DNA of 14,044 nucleotides from an uncultured Xanthobacteraceae bacterium. Its GTDB lineage: Bacteria > Pseudomonadota > Alphaproteobacteria > Rhizobiales > Xanthobacteraceae. Location of the stretch: the NCBI GenBank assembly GCA_955652195.1, contig CATPBC010000260.1:1-14044 (forward strand). Reading direction: 5' to 3'. A model generated the notes under the pieces. The model was not told the DNA's origin. It made no database searches and saw only the letters and a program-made list of their open reading frames with translations. Both the position numbers and the translations under genes were made by a program. Shown here piece by piece: positions 6,032 through 14,044 of this stretch; the stretch's first letter is position 1; the number at the start of each line of letters is the position of its first letter.

Positions 6032-7528
6032 TCAGCGCTCGTAGTGGTCTTCGACCAGCCGCTGCAACAGTCGCACGCCCCAGCCGGAGCCCCAGCTTCT
6101 ATTGATATCGCTTTGCGGTGAACCCATTCCCGTGCCGGCAATGTCGAGGTGCGCCCACGGCGTTTTATCGACGAATCGCTGCAGCAGTTGAGCGGCCGTG
6201 ATGGCTCCGCCCCAGCGACCACCGGTGTTTTTCATGTCCGCGAACTTCGAGTCGATCATTTTGTCGTATTCGGTGCCGAGCGGCATCCGCCAAACCCGCT
6301 CGCCGGTTGCTTCCCCCGCTTTGGTCAAACGCTCGGCGAGCTTATCGTCGTTCGAAAATAATCCCGCATATTCCTGGCCGAGCGCGACAATGATTGCTCC
6401 CGTGAGCGTTGCCAGGTTGATCATGATTTTCGGCTTGAACCGCTTATTGACGTAATGGAGCACATCGGCGAGGACGAGACGGCCTTCAGCGTCCGTATTG
6501 ATGATTTCGATTGTCTGTCCCGACATCGTCTTAACGATGTCGCCGGGACGCTGTGCTTTACCGTCGGGCATGTTCTCGACCAGACCGATGGCACCGACCG
6601 CGTTGACCTTGGCTTTCCGCGCGGCCAGCGTGTGCATGAGGCCGACGACGCAAGCCGCTCCCGCCATGTCGCCTTTCATGTCCTCCATATTTTGCGCGGG
6701 CTTGATCGAGATTCCGCCGCTATCGAAGCAGACGCCCTTGCCAATGAAGGCAACGGGATCGGCGCCACGCTTACCGCCATTCCAGCGCATGACGACAAGC
6801 CTGGCCTCATGCGCCGAGCCTTGTCCCACACCGAGCAATGCACCCATTCCAAGCTTACGCATCGCGGCGGTGTCGAGCACCTCGACGACCACGCCGAGCT
6901 TGCTGAGAGCGGATGCGCGGCGGGCGAATTCGCCGGGGTAAAGCACGTTCCCTGGCTCATTGACGAGATCGCGGGCGAGCACGACGCCGTCAGCGAGCGC
7001 TGCGCGGCGCGTCCAAGACTTCTCCGCTGATGCCGGATTTGCGCAGGCAAAATTCAATTCGATTTTTTTCGGGCGTTGCTCCTCGTCGTTTTTACGCTTG
7101 GTTTTGTAGAGATCGAACGTGTACGCGCGAAGCCGCGCGCCAAGCGCAAGTTCAGCCACCTGATCGGGCTTGAGGGCTCCAAATCCCAGTTCAGCAACAA
7201 TCGTCGCAACCGCGGCGGCACCGGGCAATTTCGCCATTGCGGCACCGCCTAGCTTGACCAGATCGCGGGAGCTCGGCGCGGTGTCCTTGCCGGTGCCGAC
7301 CACCACCAATCTCGGTACTTCAAGCCCTGCGGGGGCGATCACGTCTAGGCTTGAGCCGCTCTTGCCGGTGAACCGGTCTGCCGCCGCCGCGCGCCGTAGG
7401 GTCTCTCCCATGCGCGACACGATGCGCCGGCTTGCTGGGCCAAATTTCAAATTTTCCCCGCAGAACAGAATAAGAACGCCATGCCAGCTTGTGAATGGCA
7501 CGAAGCCGGGTTTGAGGGCGGCGGCCAT
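6032..7528 (-). CDS. pepA: Leucyl aminopeptidase (M17 family)
   Basis: 498 residues, full length for the family. The N-terminal macro-like domain spans about 1-165 and the catalytic domain about 175-498. The two-metal site is complete: Lys264 and Asp269 in [12 protein letters not shown], Asp287 in MKGDMAG, and Asp346 and Glu348 in the family signature NTDAEGRL; the catalytic Lys276 (ISIKP) and Arg350 are also present. The enzyme removes N-terminal residues, preferably leucine, from peptides in the cytoplasm; in some bacteria PepA is also a DNA-binding accessory factor, which cannot be judged here. The ATG is preceded by AAGGA at a good distance (7 bases). The next gene downstream is holC, four bases on. 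The opening [18 protein letters not shown] fits rhizobial homologues and supports the start. Confidence 0.95.
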   Translation of the reverse strand: MAAALKPGFVPFTSWHGVLILFCGENLKFGPASRRIVSRMGETLRRAAAADRFTGKSGSSLDVIAPAGLEVPRLVVVGTGKDTAPSSRDLVKLGGAAMAKLPGAAAVATIVAELGFGALKPDQVAELALGARLRAYTFDLYKTKRKNDEEQRPKKIELNFACANPASAEKSWTRRAALADGVVLARDLVNEPGNVLYPGEFARRASALSKLGVVVEVLDTAAMRKLGMGALLGVGQGSAHEARLVVMRWNGGKRGADPVAFIGKGVCFDSGGISIKPAQNMEDMKGDMAGAACVVGLMHTLAARKAKVNAVGAIGLVENMPDGKAQRPGDIVKTMSGQTIEIINTDAEGRLVLADVLHYVNKRFKPKIMINLATLTGAIIVALGQEYAGLFSNDDKLAERLTKAGEATGERVWRMPLGTEYDKMIDSKFADMKNTGGRWGGAITAAQLLQRFVDKTPWAHLDIAGTGMGSPQSDINRSWGSGWGVRLLQRLVEDHYER

Positions 7529-7834
7529 GTGTAATCCTTGGTCAAAACCTGTGATCGGGTGCGAAGCGGCGGGACTGTGACGTTTGCCGGCGATTTATGG
7601 ACCGGACCGGTGCGCGTGCAAAGCGGCGTTTTACTCCGGAAGGGGCTTTTTGCGGCTCCGTTTCTCAAACGGCCGTATTAACGCTTTAGTGTGCATGTTC
7701 AATAGCTTTGCCTTGGCAGGGCCATTTTGTGAACGCATGAAATTACCGCGTTTGGGGAGATCGGGTGCCGGGGCCGCTGCTGCGTCAAAAATCGACGCCG
7801 CCATGGATACCGACAGTGGGGGATGTTCAGTCCG
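7529..7834. other. Divergent intergenic region between pepA and lptF
   Basis: About 306 bases with no gene I can support. It must hold the promoters for pepA-holC (leftward) and for lptF onward (rightward). The plus-strand frame 7584-7886 has Cys- and Arg-rich composition unlike a real protein and overlaps lptF. A TTGGCA at 7713-7718 is a fair -35 hexamer for lptF, but I see no good -10 at the right distance. A small inverted repeat, GCGTC/GACGC around AAAAATC, lies near 7782-7798. Confidence 0.5.
7594..7622 (-). promoter_or_regulatory. Weak candidate promoter for pepA-holC
   Basis: On the minus strand TTTGCA (7617-7622) and CATAAA (7594-7599) are spaced by 17 bases; each matches the sigma-70 consensus at four of six positions. 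Transcription would start about 60 bases before the pepA ATG. This is the best pair I found by eye in the region, but it is weak and unproven. Confidence 0.25.
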
Positions 7835-8992
7835 ATGGGGTCGATCGGCCGGTACATGTTTCGCGCCACGATGGGCGCGTTCCTGATCACCCTGGTCAGC
7901 CTAACCATCGTGATCTGGTTCACGCAGGCGATGCGCGATTTCGACCTGATCACGAGTCAACGCCAAACGCTGCTCGTTTTCATCGGCATCACCGGGATGA
8001 TCATTCCACTCCTGGTAATGATGATCGCGCCGATCGCGGTCGTTATGGCGGTAGCGCATGTCCTCAACAAGCTCAGTTCGGATTCAGAGATCATCGTGAT
8101 GAACGCGGCTGGAGTGTCGCCCTGGCGATTGCTCCGGCCATTCCTCGCCGCCGCCGCTGTCGTTTCGCTGCTCGTGGCGGTCATTGCCGCTTACGTGTCG
8201 CCGCGCAGCTTGCGGGAATTGCGCGACTGGGGCGCGCAGGTGCGCGCCGATATTCTCACTAATATCGTGCAGCCGGGCCGCTTCACCACGGTCGGCGGCA
8301 ATCTCACGTTCCACATCGCAGATCGAAGACCAAATGGCCTGCTGGTTGGAATTTTTGTCGATGACCGGCGCGATTCCGCTGTCCACTCGACCTACCTCGC
8401 CGAACAGGGCGAGATCGTAAAGAACGACGCGGCGTCGTTCCTGGTGCTTCAGGGCGGCAGCATTCAACGATTTGAGACGGGACAGCGCGATCCCCGGATC
8501 GTCACTTTCGATCGCTATCCGTTCGATCTCTCTCAGTTCACCGGCGGGCCGCAAAATGTCGTCTACACGGTGCGTGAGAAATACATCTGGGAGCTGTTGT
8601 GGCCGAGTTCTAACGACGCCCTCTATGCTGCGCAGCCGGATCAGTATCGATCGGAGTTGTACGATCGGCTGGCCACTCCGCTTTATCCGCTGGCCTTCAT
8701 CATCATCGCCTACGCCTTTCTCGGCCCGCCGCAGACGACACGCCAAAGCCGCACGCTTGCACTGCTGGGCATGATCGGCGCGGTCGCGCTGCTGCGGCTT
8801 ACCGGGTTCCTTAGCGTGATCGTGGGCGTGCGCGTGCCTGGCGTTTTAGCTTTGCAATACGTTGCGCTATGCGGCTCGATGGCTGCCGGGCTTTGGCAAA
8901 TCTCACGCGGCCGCGCAGTCGAACCCGCGGCTGCCATATCGCGACTTGCAACCGCAATCGGCGAGCGCCTGGCGCGCGCGGCCGAGAGCTAA
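7835..8992 (+). CDS. lptF: LPS export ABC transporter permease LptF
   Basis: 385 residues from the ATG at 7835 (MGSIGRYMFR); an in-frame ATG at 7823 adds four residues but touches the GGGGG that would be its ribosome-binding site, so 7835 is preferred. The layout is that of LptF/LptG: three N-terminal membrane helices (about 12-30, 47-75, 98-120), a periplasmic jelly-roll domain (about 125-270) and three C-terminal helices (about 285-358). The segment DSEIIVMNAAGVSPWRL between helices 2 and 3 is the conserved coupling helix that contacts the ATPase LptB. With LptG and LptB it extracts LPS from the inner membrane and passes it to the periplasmic bridge. lptG starts 9 bases after its stop. lptA, lptB and lptC are not in the window. 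Confidence 0.92.
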   Translation: MGSIGRYMFRATMGAFLITLVSLTIVIWFTQAMRDFDLITSQRQTLLVFIGITGMIIPLLVMMIAPIAVVMAVAHVLNKLSSDSEIIVMNAAGVSPWRLLRPFLAAAAVVSLLVAVIAAYVSPRSLRELRDWGAQVRADILTNIVQPGRFTTVGGNLTFHIADRRPNGLLVGIFVDDRRDSAVHSTYLAEQGEIVKNDAASFLVLQGGSIQRFETGQRDPRIVTFDRYPFDLSQFTGGPQNVVYTVREKYIWELLWPSSNDALYAAQPDQYRSELYDRLATPLYPLAFIIIAYAFLGPPQTTRQSRTLALLGMIGAVALLRLTGFLSVIVGVRVPGVLALQYVALCGSMAAGLWQISRGRAVEPAAAISRLATAIGERLARAAES

Positions 8993-9001
8993 GAGGCGGG
9001 C

Positions 9002-10093
9002 ATGATCGCTGGAACGCTCTCGCGCTACTTCGCAATGCGGTTTGTCGGCTCGGTTGTCGGCTCACTCATCGGCGTAATCGCACTTGCCGCCATGATCGAT
9101 TATGTCGAACTAATGCGGCGGGGCGCAGACTGGCCCAACGCTACGGCCTGGCTGCTCGCGAAAATATCAATGTACCGCGTCCCGCAGCTCACCGAACGCA
9201 TTTTGCCGTTCACAGTGCTCGTTGGCGCGATGTCCTGTTACCTGACACTGTCGCGCCGCCACGAACTCGTCGTTGCGCGCGCCGCCGGTGTGTCCGCATG
9301 GCAGTTTGTAGCGCCGGCAGTGGTCGCGGCATTCATCTTCGGAACCATCGCGACCACACTCTACAATCCCTTCTCGGCGATGTTGCATGAGCGCTCCAAG
9401 CGCCTGGAAGCCGACATGCAAGGCGCCACGCTATCAGCACTACATCAGTCGACGAGCGGTTTTTGGGTGCGGCAAAAAAGTAGCGACGGCGCCGCTATCA
9501 TCAATGCTCTTTCCAGCCGCGAGCAAGGCGCGCAGCTCGGCGGCGTAAGCGTCTATACTTTCGACAATTCGGGACATTTCCAGGAGCGCATCGAGGCGAA
9601 GAGCGCGGCCTTGCAGGAGGGCTACTGGCGCCTGGAAGACGCGCGGATCTACGTTTCGGGCAAAGCGCCGGATTTGGAACAGATCTATCGCCTGCCGACG
9701 AACCTGACGCTGGAGCAGGTACGCGAAAGCTTCGCGACGCCGGAAACCGTGCCGTTCTGGCAATTGCCCAGTTATATCGAACTCGCCGATCAGGCCGGTC
9801 TGCTCGCCGCCGGTTACCGCCTGCAATACCAGCAGCTCCTGGCCCGACCATTTCTGCTCGCCGCGATGGTCCTCTTAGCCGCATCGGTGAGTCTGCGGTT
9901 CTTCCGGTTCGGCGGCGTACAGAAGATGATCTTGAGCGGAATCTCTGCCGGATTCCTCCTTTTTGTTCTGTCGAAGATCACGGAAGACATGAGCAAATCG
10001 GAGCTCTTGTCACCGGTGGCTGCGGCATGGATTCCGGTGGTCATCGGCGGGCTAACCGGCTTTGTCGCGCTGCTCTACCAGGAGGACGGCTAG
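9002..10093 (+). CDS. lptG: LPS export ABC transporter permease LptG
   Basis: 363 residues, full length. Three helices at about 12-32, 57-78 and 97-122 precede a periplasmic domain (about 125-265), with three more helices at about 275-360. The conserved coupling segment HELVVARAAGVSAWQF parallels the one in LptF, as expected for paired permeases. It forms the inner-membrane channel of the LPS exporter with LptF. The ATG has GAGG 5 bases upstream and lies 9 bases after the lptF stop. Its own stop codon TAG shares its G with the GTG start of lptD, so the two are very likely translated from one message with coupling. Confidence 0.93.
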   Translation: MIAGTLSRYFAMRFVGSVVGSLIGVIALAAMIDYVELMRRGADWPNATAWLLAKISMYRVPQLTERILPFTVLVGAMSCYLTLSRRHELVVARAAGVSAWQFVAPAVVAAFIFGTIATTLYNPFSAMLHERSKRLEADMQGATLSALHQSTSGFWVRQKSSDGAAIINALSSREQGAQLGGVSVYTFDNSGHFQERIEAKSAALQEGYWRLEDARIYVSGKAPDLEQIYRLPTNLTLEQVRESFATPETVPFWQLPSYIELADQAGLLAAGYRLQYQQLLARPFLLAAMVLLAASVSLRFFRFGGVQKMILSGISAGFLLFVLSKITEDMSKSELLSPVAAAWIPVVIGGLTGFVALLYQEDG

Positions 10094-10095
10094 TG
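10080..10095 (+). promoter_or_regulatory. Strong ribosome-binding site that fixes the GTG start of lptD
   Basis: AGGAGGA (10080-10086), inside the last codons of lptG, stands 6 bases before a GTG at 10093-10095. The sequence TAGTG merges the lptG stop with this start. No other start codon in the neighbourhood has a comparable site: the ATG at 10027 lies deep within lptG, and the ATG at 10144 would remove the basic front part of the signal peptide. Confidence 0.75.
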
Positions 10096-12573
10096 ACGAG
10101 CTGGCGGCGGCCTCTCGGTACTGCTTTTGGACGTGCCGCTCGCATGCAGGCAACGGCCCTCGCTGCGCTGCTCACGCTTGTGGTCGGTGTCGTTGTCGCG
10201 CCCGTTCCGCTGGCCGCGCAGGGCGTCAGCAGTCTCATGCACTTTCCGCCGCGCCCACCGGCGCCGCCGCGCAAGCCGCCGCCGCCGTCGAACGCTCCGA
10301 TGCTCGTGCAGGCGACCGAGATCAAATACGACTACAGCAATAACTCGGTTGCCGCAGTCGTCAATGTGCAGATCTATTACGGTGGCGCGACCATCGAAGC
10401 CGATCAGGTCATCTACGATCAGACGACCAAGCGGCTGCGCGCCGAGGGCAACGTTCGCCTCACCGAGCCAGACGGCAAGATCACCTATGGCCAAGTGATC
10501 GATCTTACCGACGACTATCGCGACGGATTTGTCGATTCGCTGCGGCTGGAGACGACGGACGATACGCGGTTTGCCGCGTCACGCGCCGATCGCGCGAGCG
10601 GCAACTACACCGTCCTGCAAAACGGCGTCTATACGGCGTGCGAGCCCTGCAAGGACGATCCGCGAAAGCCGTCGCTCTGGCAGGTCAAGGCAGCCCGCAT
10701 CATCCACGATGAGGGCGAGAAAATGCTCTATTTCGAAGACGCCCGCGTCGAGTTTTTCGGCGTGCCGCTCGCTTATGTGCCGTTCATGTCGGCGCCCGAT
10801 CCTACGGTCAAGCGCAAGAGCGGTTTTCTCTTTCCAAGCCTTTCCCAGACCTCGCAATACGGCTTCGGCATCGAACCAAAATATTTTTGGGCGCTGGCAC
10901 CGAATTACGATCTCTCGCTATCGACACTGTTGACCACCAAGCAAGGCGTCCTGTTCAAGGGCGAATGGCGCCATCGCCTGCTCGACGGCGCTTATTCGAT
11001 CAGAGCCGCCGGAATTTTTCAGCAGGATCCTGGCTATTTCGCCAACCGCGACGGTGCCAATAGCCCGACCGCGAACACATTTCGCGGCGTCGTTCAAACA
11101 GCAGGCCAATTCGCGCTGACCGACAAATGGGTGTGGGGCTGGACCGGACTGTTGGTGACGGATAGCCAATTTTTGTACGACTATCAGCTTAGGCAGTTTT
11201 CCGGCGCCTTTGATCCGTTCCAGACCGGCTTTGCGGCGGAGGGAGTCTCTCAGCTTTATCTCAGCGGCGCCGGCGAGCGCAGCTATTTCGATATCCGTTC
11301 AATTTATTATTACGGCTTCTCTGAATTCGATCACCAGCGTCAGATCCCGATCATTCACCCGGTCCTCGACTATTCGAATGTACTGCCGCAGCAACTGCTA
11401 GGCGGCGAATTCAGCTATAAAGCCAATCTCACCAGCTTAACGCGGCAACAGGCCGAGTTCGATGCCATTACGCAGATGGCGCAAGGCAGCGGCGTCTGCA
11501 ACAGCCCGACTGCCAATACCGCTATACCGGCAAATTGCCTGTTGCGTGGCGTACCGGGCGACTACACGCGTTTCTCGGCACAAGCCGACTGGCGCCGCAC
11601 GCTCGTCACCGACAACGGCCAGATGATCACACCTTTCATTCGCGTGCGAGGCGATGTCGCGACACTTGCGTTAGACAATGAGCCCGGCGTGTCGAACTAT
11701 ATCTCGACCGCGAGTAGCGGACTTGCGCGCGCAATGCCGGCAGCAGGCGTCGAATACCGCTATCCATTTATCAGTGTCGCCTCCTGGGGAACGCAAACCA
11801 TCGAGCCGATCGCTCAGCTCATCCTGCGGCCCAATGAGATGAGCATCGGAAAGTTTCCCAATGAAGACGCGCAGAGCCTGGTCTTCGACACCAGCAATTT
11901 GTTTGAAATCGACAAGTATTCGGGATGGGATCGCGTGGAAGGCGGCAGCCGCGTGAATGCGGGCATACAATATACCGCGCAGGTGAATCGGGCGGGATCG
12001 CTCAACGTTATGTTCGGCCAGTCCTATCGGCTGTTCGGGCAGAACTCGTTCGCAGTCGGCGACAACGCCAATACCGGACTCGACAGCGGCCTCGATAAAA
12101 ACGTTTCCGATTACGTCGGGCGCGTCACCTATCAGCCGAATCAAACCTACTCATTCACGGTGCGTGGGCGGTTCGATGAGAAAACATTCACGCCGCAACG
12201 GCTCGAAGTCGAGACACGCGCCAATTTCGAGCGCTGGACCCTGCAGCTCTTGTACGGCGATTACGGACCTCAACCACTGCTCGGATTTCTCACACGCCGG
12301 GAAGGCCTTCTTGCCGGTGCCTCTCTGAAGGTGACGGAAAATTGGATTCTGCTCGGCTCGACGCGATACGACATTGAAAACGACCGTTTCGACCAGGCAC
12401 GGCTTGGCGTCGGTTATGTCGACGATTGCTTCATGTTGTCGGTGAACTGGTTGGCCGGGTATACCTACACCACGGCTGCGGCCGCTCCTGTCCGAAACAA
12501 CACTGTCATGCTGCAATTCAGCTTGCGCACACTTGGTCCCGATGCCTTGGCGCCGGTGGGCGCGACGTACTGA
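10093..12573 (+). CDS. lptD: LPS-assembly outer membrane protein LptD
   Basis: 826 residues from the GTG at 10093. A signal peptide of about 42 residues (basic front, hydrophobic core, LAA|QG cut) is followed by a proline-rich stretch at about 52-69, an LptA-like OstA domain (about 70-170, ATIEADQVIYD and AEGNVRL) and a large beta-barrel. The sequence DPTVKRKSGFLFPSLS marks the conserved start of the barrel. With the lipoprotein LptE, LptD inserts LPS into the outer leaflet of the outer membrane. The mature protein has five cysteines: Cys183 and Cys186 (CEPC), Cys469 and Cys482 in a probable loop, and Cys779 (DDCF) near the end, unlike the four-cysteine pattern of Escherichia coli. An open frame begins upstream at 10027 but overlaps lptG. 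surA, for a chaperone of this protein class, follows after 95 bases. Confidence 0.94.
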   Translation: MTSWRRPLGTAFGRAARMQATALAALLTLVVGVVVAPVPLAAQGVSSLMHFPPRPPAPPRKPPPPSNAPMLVQATEIKYDYSNNSVAAVVNVQIYYGGATIEADQVIYDQTTKRLRAEGNVRLTEPDGKITYGQVIDLTDDYRDGFVDSLRLETTDDTRFAASRADRASGNYTVLQNGVYTACEPCKDDPRKPSLWQVKAARIIHDEGEKMLYFEDARVEFFGVPLAYVPFMSAPDPTVKRKSGFLFPSLSQTSQYGFGIEPKYFWALAPNYDLSLSTLLTTKQGVLFKGEWRHRLLDGAYSIRAAGIFQQDPGYFANRDGANSPTANTFRGVVQTAGQFALTDKWVWGWTGLLVTDSQFLYDYQLRQFSGAFDPFQTGFAAEGVSQLYLSGAGERSYFDIRSIYYYGFSEFDHQRQIPIIHPVLDYSNVLPQQLLGGEFSYKANLTSLTRQQAEFDAITQMAQGSGVCNSPTANTAIPANCLLRGVPGDYTRFSAQADWRRTLVTDNGQMITPFIRVRGDVATLALDNEPGVSNYISTASSGLARAMPAAGVEYRYPFISVASWGTQTIEPIAQLILRPNEMSIGKFPNEDAQSLVFDTSNLFEIDKYSGWDRVEGGSRVNAGIQYTAQVNRAGSLNVMFGQSYRLFGQNSFAVGDNANTGLDSGLDKNVSDYVGRVTYQPNQTYSFTVRGRFDEKTFTPQRLEVETRANFERWTLQLLYGDYGPQPLLGFLTRREGLLAGASLKVTENWILLGSTRYDIENDRFDQARLGVGYVDDCFMLSVNWLAGYTYTTAAAAPVRNNTVMLQFSLRTLGPDALAPVGATY

Positions 12574-12654
12574 ATTGTGCGCGCAAGTGCGGAATTGACC
12601 CATGGTTGTGAGGCGGTCGTGAGGGTAAAAACTGGATATTGGGGAACTGACGTG

Positions 12655-12671
12655 AAGGAGAGGAACTAGTG
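12655..12671 (+). promoter_or_regulatory. Ribosome-binding site supporting the GTG start of surA
   Basis: AAGGAG at 12655-12660 lies 8 bases before the GTG at 12669-12671. The start sits in CTAGTGACG, the same nine bases that surround the lptD start. The 95-base gap between lptD and surA (12574-12668) contains no convincing promoter or terminator; TTGACC at 12595-12600 lacks a -10 partner. Confidence 0.7.
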
Positions 12672-13610
12672 ACGCCGCCAATCAGTTTGCGTCGTGCATC
12701 CAAATGTTTTGCTTCGGCCGCGCTCATCGTTGCGGTAATTGCCGCGGCCACATTCCCCGCGCGGGCGCAACAGGTCGTTCTACTTGTGAACGGCACGCCG
12801 ATCACCGATCTCGATATAGCGCATCGCCAGAAATTTCTCGAAATGAGCACCCATAAAAAGCCGGGCCGACAAGAAGCGATTGACAGTCTCGTTGACGAGA
12901 CGCTGGAACTGAGAGAAGCGCAGCGCTATTCGCTTGATCCGTCCGATGCAGACGTCCAGCAAGCGTATGACAATGTCGCCGACGGCATGGGCGTGGATGC
13001 GCAGAAACTGACTCAAATTTTGAGTAATGGTGGCGCCAGCGCAGATACGCTTAAACACCGGCTCAAGGCGCAAATAGCATGGACGACTCTGGTACGTGGA
13101 CGGTACAAAGTCAGCCTGGAGATTGCCGATAAAGACGTCGAAGCCGAACTCCAGCTGCATCAGCCGGATGAAAAACGTCAGACAGGTTATGAGTACACGA
13201 TGCGCCCCATCGTTCTCATCGTACCGCGGGGATCGCCGGATTCCATTTACGAAGCACGTAAGCGCGATGCCGACGCGCTGCGTGGCCGTTTTGTGAGTTG
13301 CACCGATGGGATTCCGTTCGCGCGGGGCCTTCCAGAGGTTGCCGTACGCGATCCGGTCAATAAGTCGTCTGCCGATTTACCGCCGGCTCTCCGCAGCATC
13401 CTCGACAATGTCGAGGTTGGTCATTTGACACCGCCGGAACAGACGCCAGAGGGTATACAGATGTTTGCCATCTGCTCGAAAAGGGAATCGAAGACCGAAT
13501 CGCCAGGGCTCAAAGAGGTTCGCGACAAAATTTTCGAAAAGAAATTTGGCGTCAAGGCCAATCGTTATCTTGCCGATTTGCGACGCCAGGCGATGATCGA
13601 ATACAAATAA
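12669..13610 (+). CDS. surA: Periplasmic SurA-type chaperone
   Basis: 313 residues beginning with GTG. A signal peptide ends at about residue 34 (PARAQ|QVV). A SurA N-terminal domain (about 35-165, VVLLVNGTPITDLDIAHRQK) is followed by a single parvulin-like region (about 175-275) and a short C-terminal helix. Escherichia coli SurA has two parvulin domains and about 428 residues, so this is the shorter alphaproteobacterial form. The parvulin region lacks the usual HILI start and GGDLGW motif, so prolyl isomerase activity is doubtful; chaperone activity is the likely role. Two cysteines, in RFVSCTDG and FAICSK, look conserved among rhizobial relatives from memory. SurA escorts unfolded outer-membrane proteins, LptD included, across the periplasm, which fits its position after lptD. 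Confidence 0.87.
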   Translation: MTPPISLRRASKCFASAALIVAVIAAATFPARAQQVVLLVNGTPITDLDIAHRQKFLEMSTHKKPGRQEAIDSLVDETLELREAQRYSLDPSDADVQQAYDNVADGMGVDAQKLTQILSNGGASADTLKHRLKAQIAWTTLVRGRYKVSLEIADKDVEAELQLHQPDEKRQTGYEYTMRPIVLIVPRGSPDSIYEARKRDADALRGRFVSCTDGIPFARGLPEVAVRDPVNKSSADLPPALRSILDNVEVGHLTPPEQTPEGIQMFAICSKRESKTESPGLKEVRDKIFEKKFGVKANRYLADLRRQAMIEYK

Positions 13611-13676
13611 AGGTCTGCGCTCCTATTGATGGACCAACCGGTTTTCAGTCCTCGTCTCATGCTGTAGAAGCGATTT
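13611..13676 (+). other. Short spacer between surA and pdxA
   Basis: 66 bases. It contains an 8-base palindrome AACCGGTT (13636-13643) flanked by GGAC/GTCC, and a 12-codon frame from ATG 13628 ending in TAG at 13664. Neither looks like a terminator or a real gene. Co-transcription of pdxA with surA is the simpler reading. Confidence 0.35.
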
Positions 13677-14044
13677 GTGCAACCCTTGGCATTGACGCTC
13701 GGCGAACCCGCCGGGATCGGTCCCGATCTTGCGCTGGCCATTTGGCAGCGGCGCGCCGAGCTTGACATACCGCCCTTTTACATGGTCGGCGAACCCGAAT
13801 TTCTCGGCCGGCGCGCCGCTCAGCTCGGCTTGCGTATCCCGATCGAACGCGCCACCCCGGCCACGGCCGTGGCGATATTTCGCTCGGCGCTTCCAGTGGC
13901 CGCGCTTGGCTTCTCAATCAGTGCCGAGGCAGGCAAGCCCGATCAGTCAAGCGCGCCCGCGGCGGTGGCGGCCATCCGCCGCGCCGTTGCCGATGTCCTG
14001 GCCGGATCGGCGGCCGCTATTGTGACCAATCCGGTCGCCAAGAA
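13677..14044 (+). CDS. pdxA: 4-hydroxythreonine-4-phosphate dehydrogenase, N-terminal part
   Basis: 122 complete codons, about one third of the usual 330-340, cut by the right edge. The frame starts MQPLALTLGEPAGIGPDLAL, the hallmark N-terminus of PdxA, and reaches SAAAIVTNPVAK, the strand that lines the substrate pocket. The metal-binding histidines lie further on. The enzyme oxidises 4-phosphohydroxy-L-threonine with NAD in pyridoxal 5'-phosphate synthesis. An in-frame TAG at 13665 limits the start; GTG at 13677 is the first candidate, with only a weak GAAG site. A plus-strand frame from 13729 overlaps it in another phase and is a shadow. surA-pdxA(-ksgA) is a widespread order in proteobacteria, so the methyltransferase gene ksgA may follow outside the window. 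Confidence 0.88.
   Translation, partial: MQPLALTLGEPAGIGPDLALAIWQRRAELDIPPFYMVGEPEFLGRRAAQLGLRIPIERATPATAVAIFRSALPVAALGFSISAEAGKPDQSSAPAAVAAIRRAVADVLAGSAAAIVTNPVAK

Noticed and set aside
6028..6222. Extended holC start at 6222
   Set aside because: It overlaps pepA by nearly 200 bases in another frame; the ATG at 6027 gives the canonical chi N-terminus.
7584..7886. 100-codon plus-strand frame in the pepA-lptF intergenic region
   Set aside because: Odd Cys/Arg-rich composition, no ribosome-binding site, overlap with lptF and no recognisable family.
10027..10092. ATG start of lptD at 10027
   Set aside because: It lies well inside lptG and adds 22 residues before the signal peptide, while GTG 10093 has a near-ideal ribosome-binding site.
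11055..11530. NSPTANT occurring twice in LptD (about residues 323-329 and 470-476)
   Set aside because: Seven residues in two probable surface loops; the surroundings differ, so there is no evidence of a duplicated module.
13628..13666. Twelve-codon frame and AACCGGTT palindrome between surA and pdxA
   Set aside because: Too short to support as a gene, no ribosome-binding site, and no stem plus U-run to make a terminator.

Overview
The window looks like chromosomal DNA from an alphaproteobacterium, most likely a Hyphomicrobiales member near Bradyrhizobiaceae/Xanthobacteraceae. This rests on GC-rich coding sequence, the order lptF-lptG-lptD-surA-pdxA with divergent pepA-holC, a DUF1489 gene, and rhizobial-style LptD and SurA sequences. 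It is an inference from gene content; no database search was run. Almost every base belongs to a recognisable gene or a short gap. No tRNA, rRNA, CRISPR array or intact transposase gene was seen.

Left part (about 1-4723, all minus strand). In transcription order: a two-helix membrane protein of unknown function, a 3-methylcrotonyl-CoA carboxylase biotin-carrying subunit (mccA-like), a DUF1489 protein whose start lies 6 bases after the mccA stop, a short hairpin, an intradiol aromatic ring-cleavage dioxygenase, and the first 44 codons of a periplasmic substrate-binding protein. The first three form one tight cluster. The last two form a second cluster, probably for uptake and cleavage of an aromatic compound.

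Middle (about 4724-7834). A gene-free stretch holds two tandem CTAG-bounded palindromic elements of 76 and 78 bp that appear to be diverged relatives. The second one supplies the stop codon of a small gene for a very basic protein with a histone-H1-like tail, and that gene may give a leaderless transcript. Next come holC (DNA polymerase III chi) and pepA (leucyl aminopeptidase), coupled on the minus strand, then a 306-base divergent intergenic region.

Right part (about 7835-14044, plus strand). lptF, lptG, lptD, surA and the first third of pdxA form the envelope-biogenesis cluster. LptF and LptG are the transmembrane subunits of the LPS exporter, LptD is the outer-membrane LPS translocon, and SurA is the chaperone that helps fold outer-membrane barrels such as LptD. 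pdxA is a vitamin B6 gene that commonly sits downstream. lptD, surA and pdxA all appear to start with GTG. The lptD start overlaps the lptG stop by one base.

Most of the window is ordinary housekeeping DNA. The least explained items are the paired palindromes, the basic small protein next to them and the membrane protein upstream of mccA. I do not see an undescribed multi-gene system.
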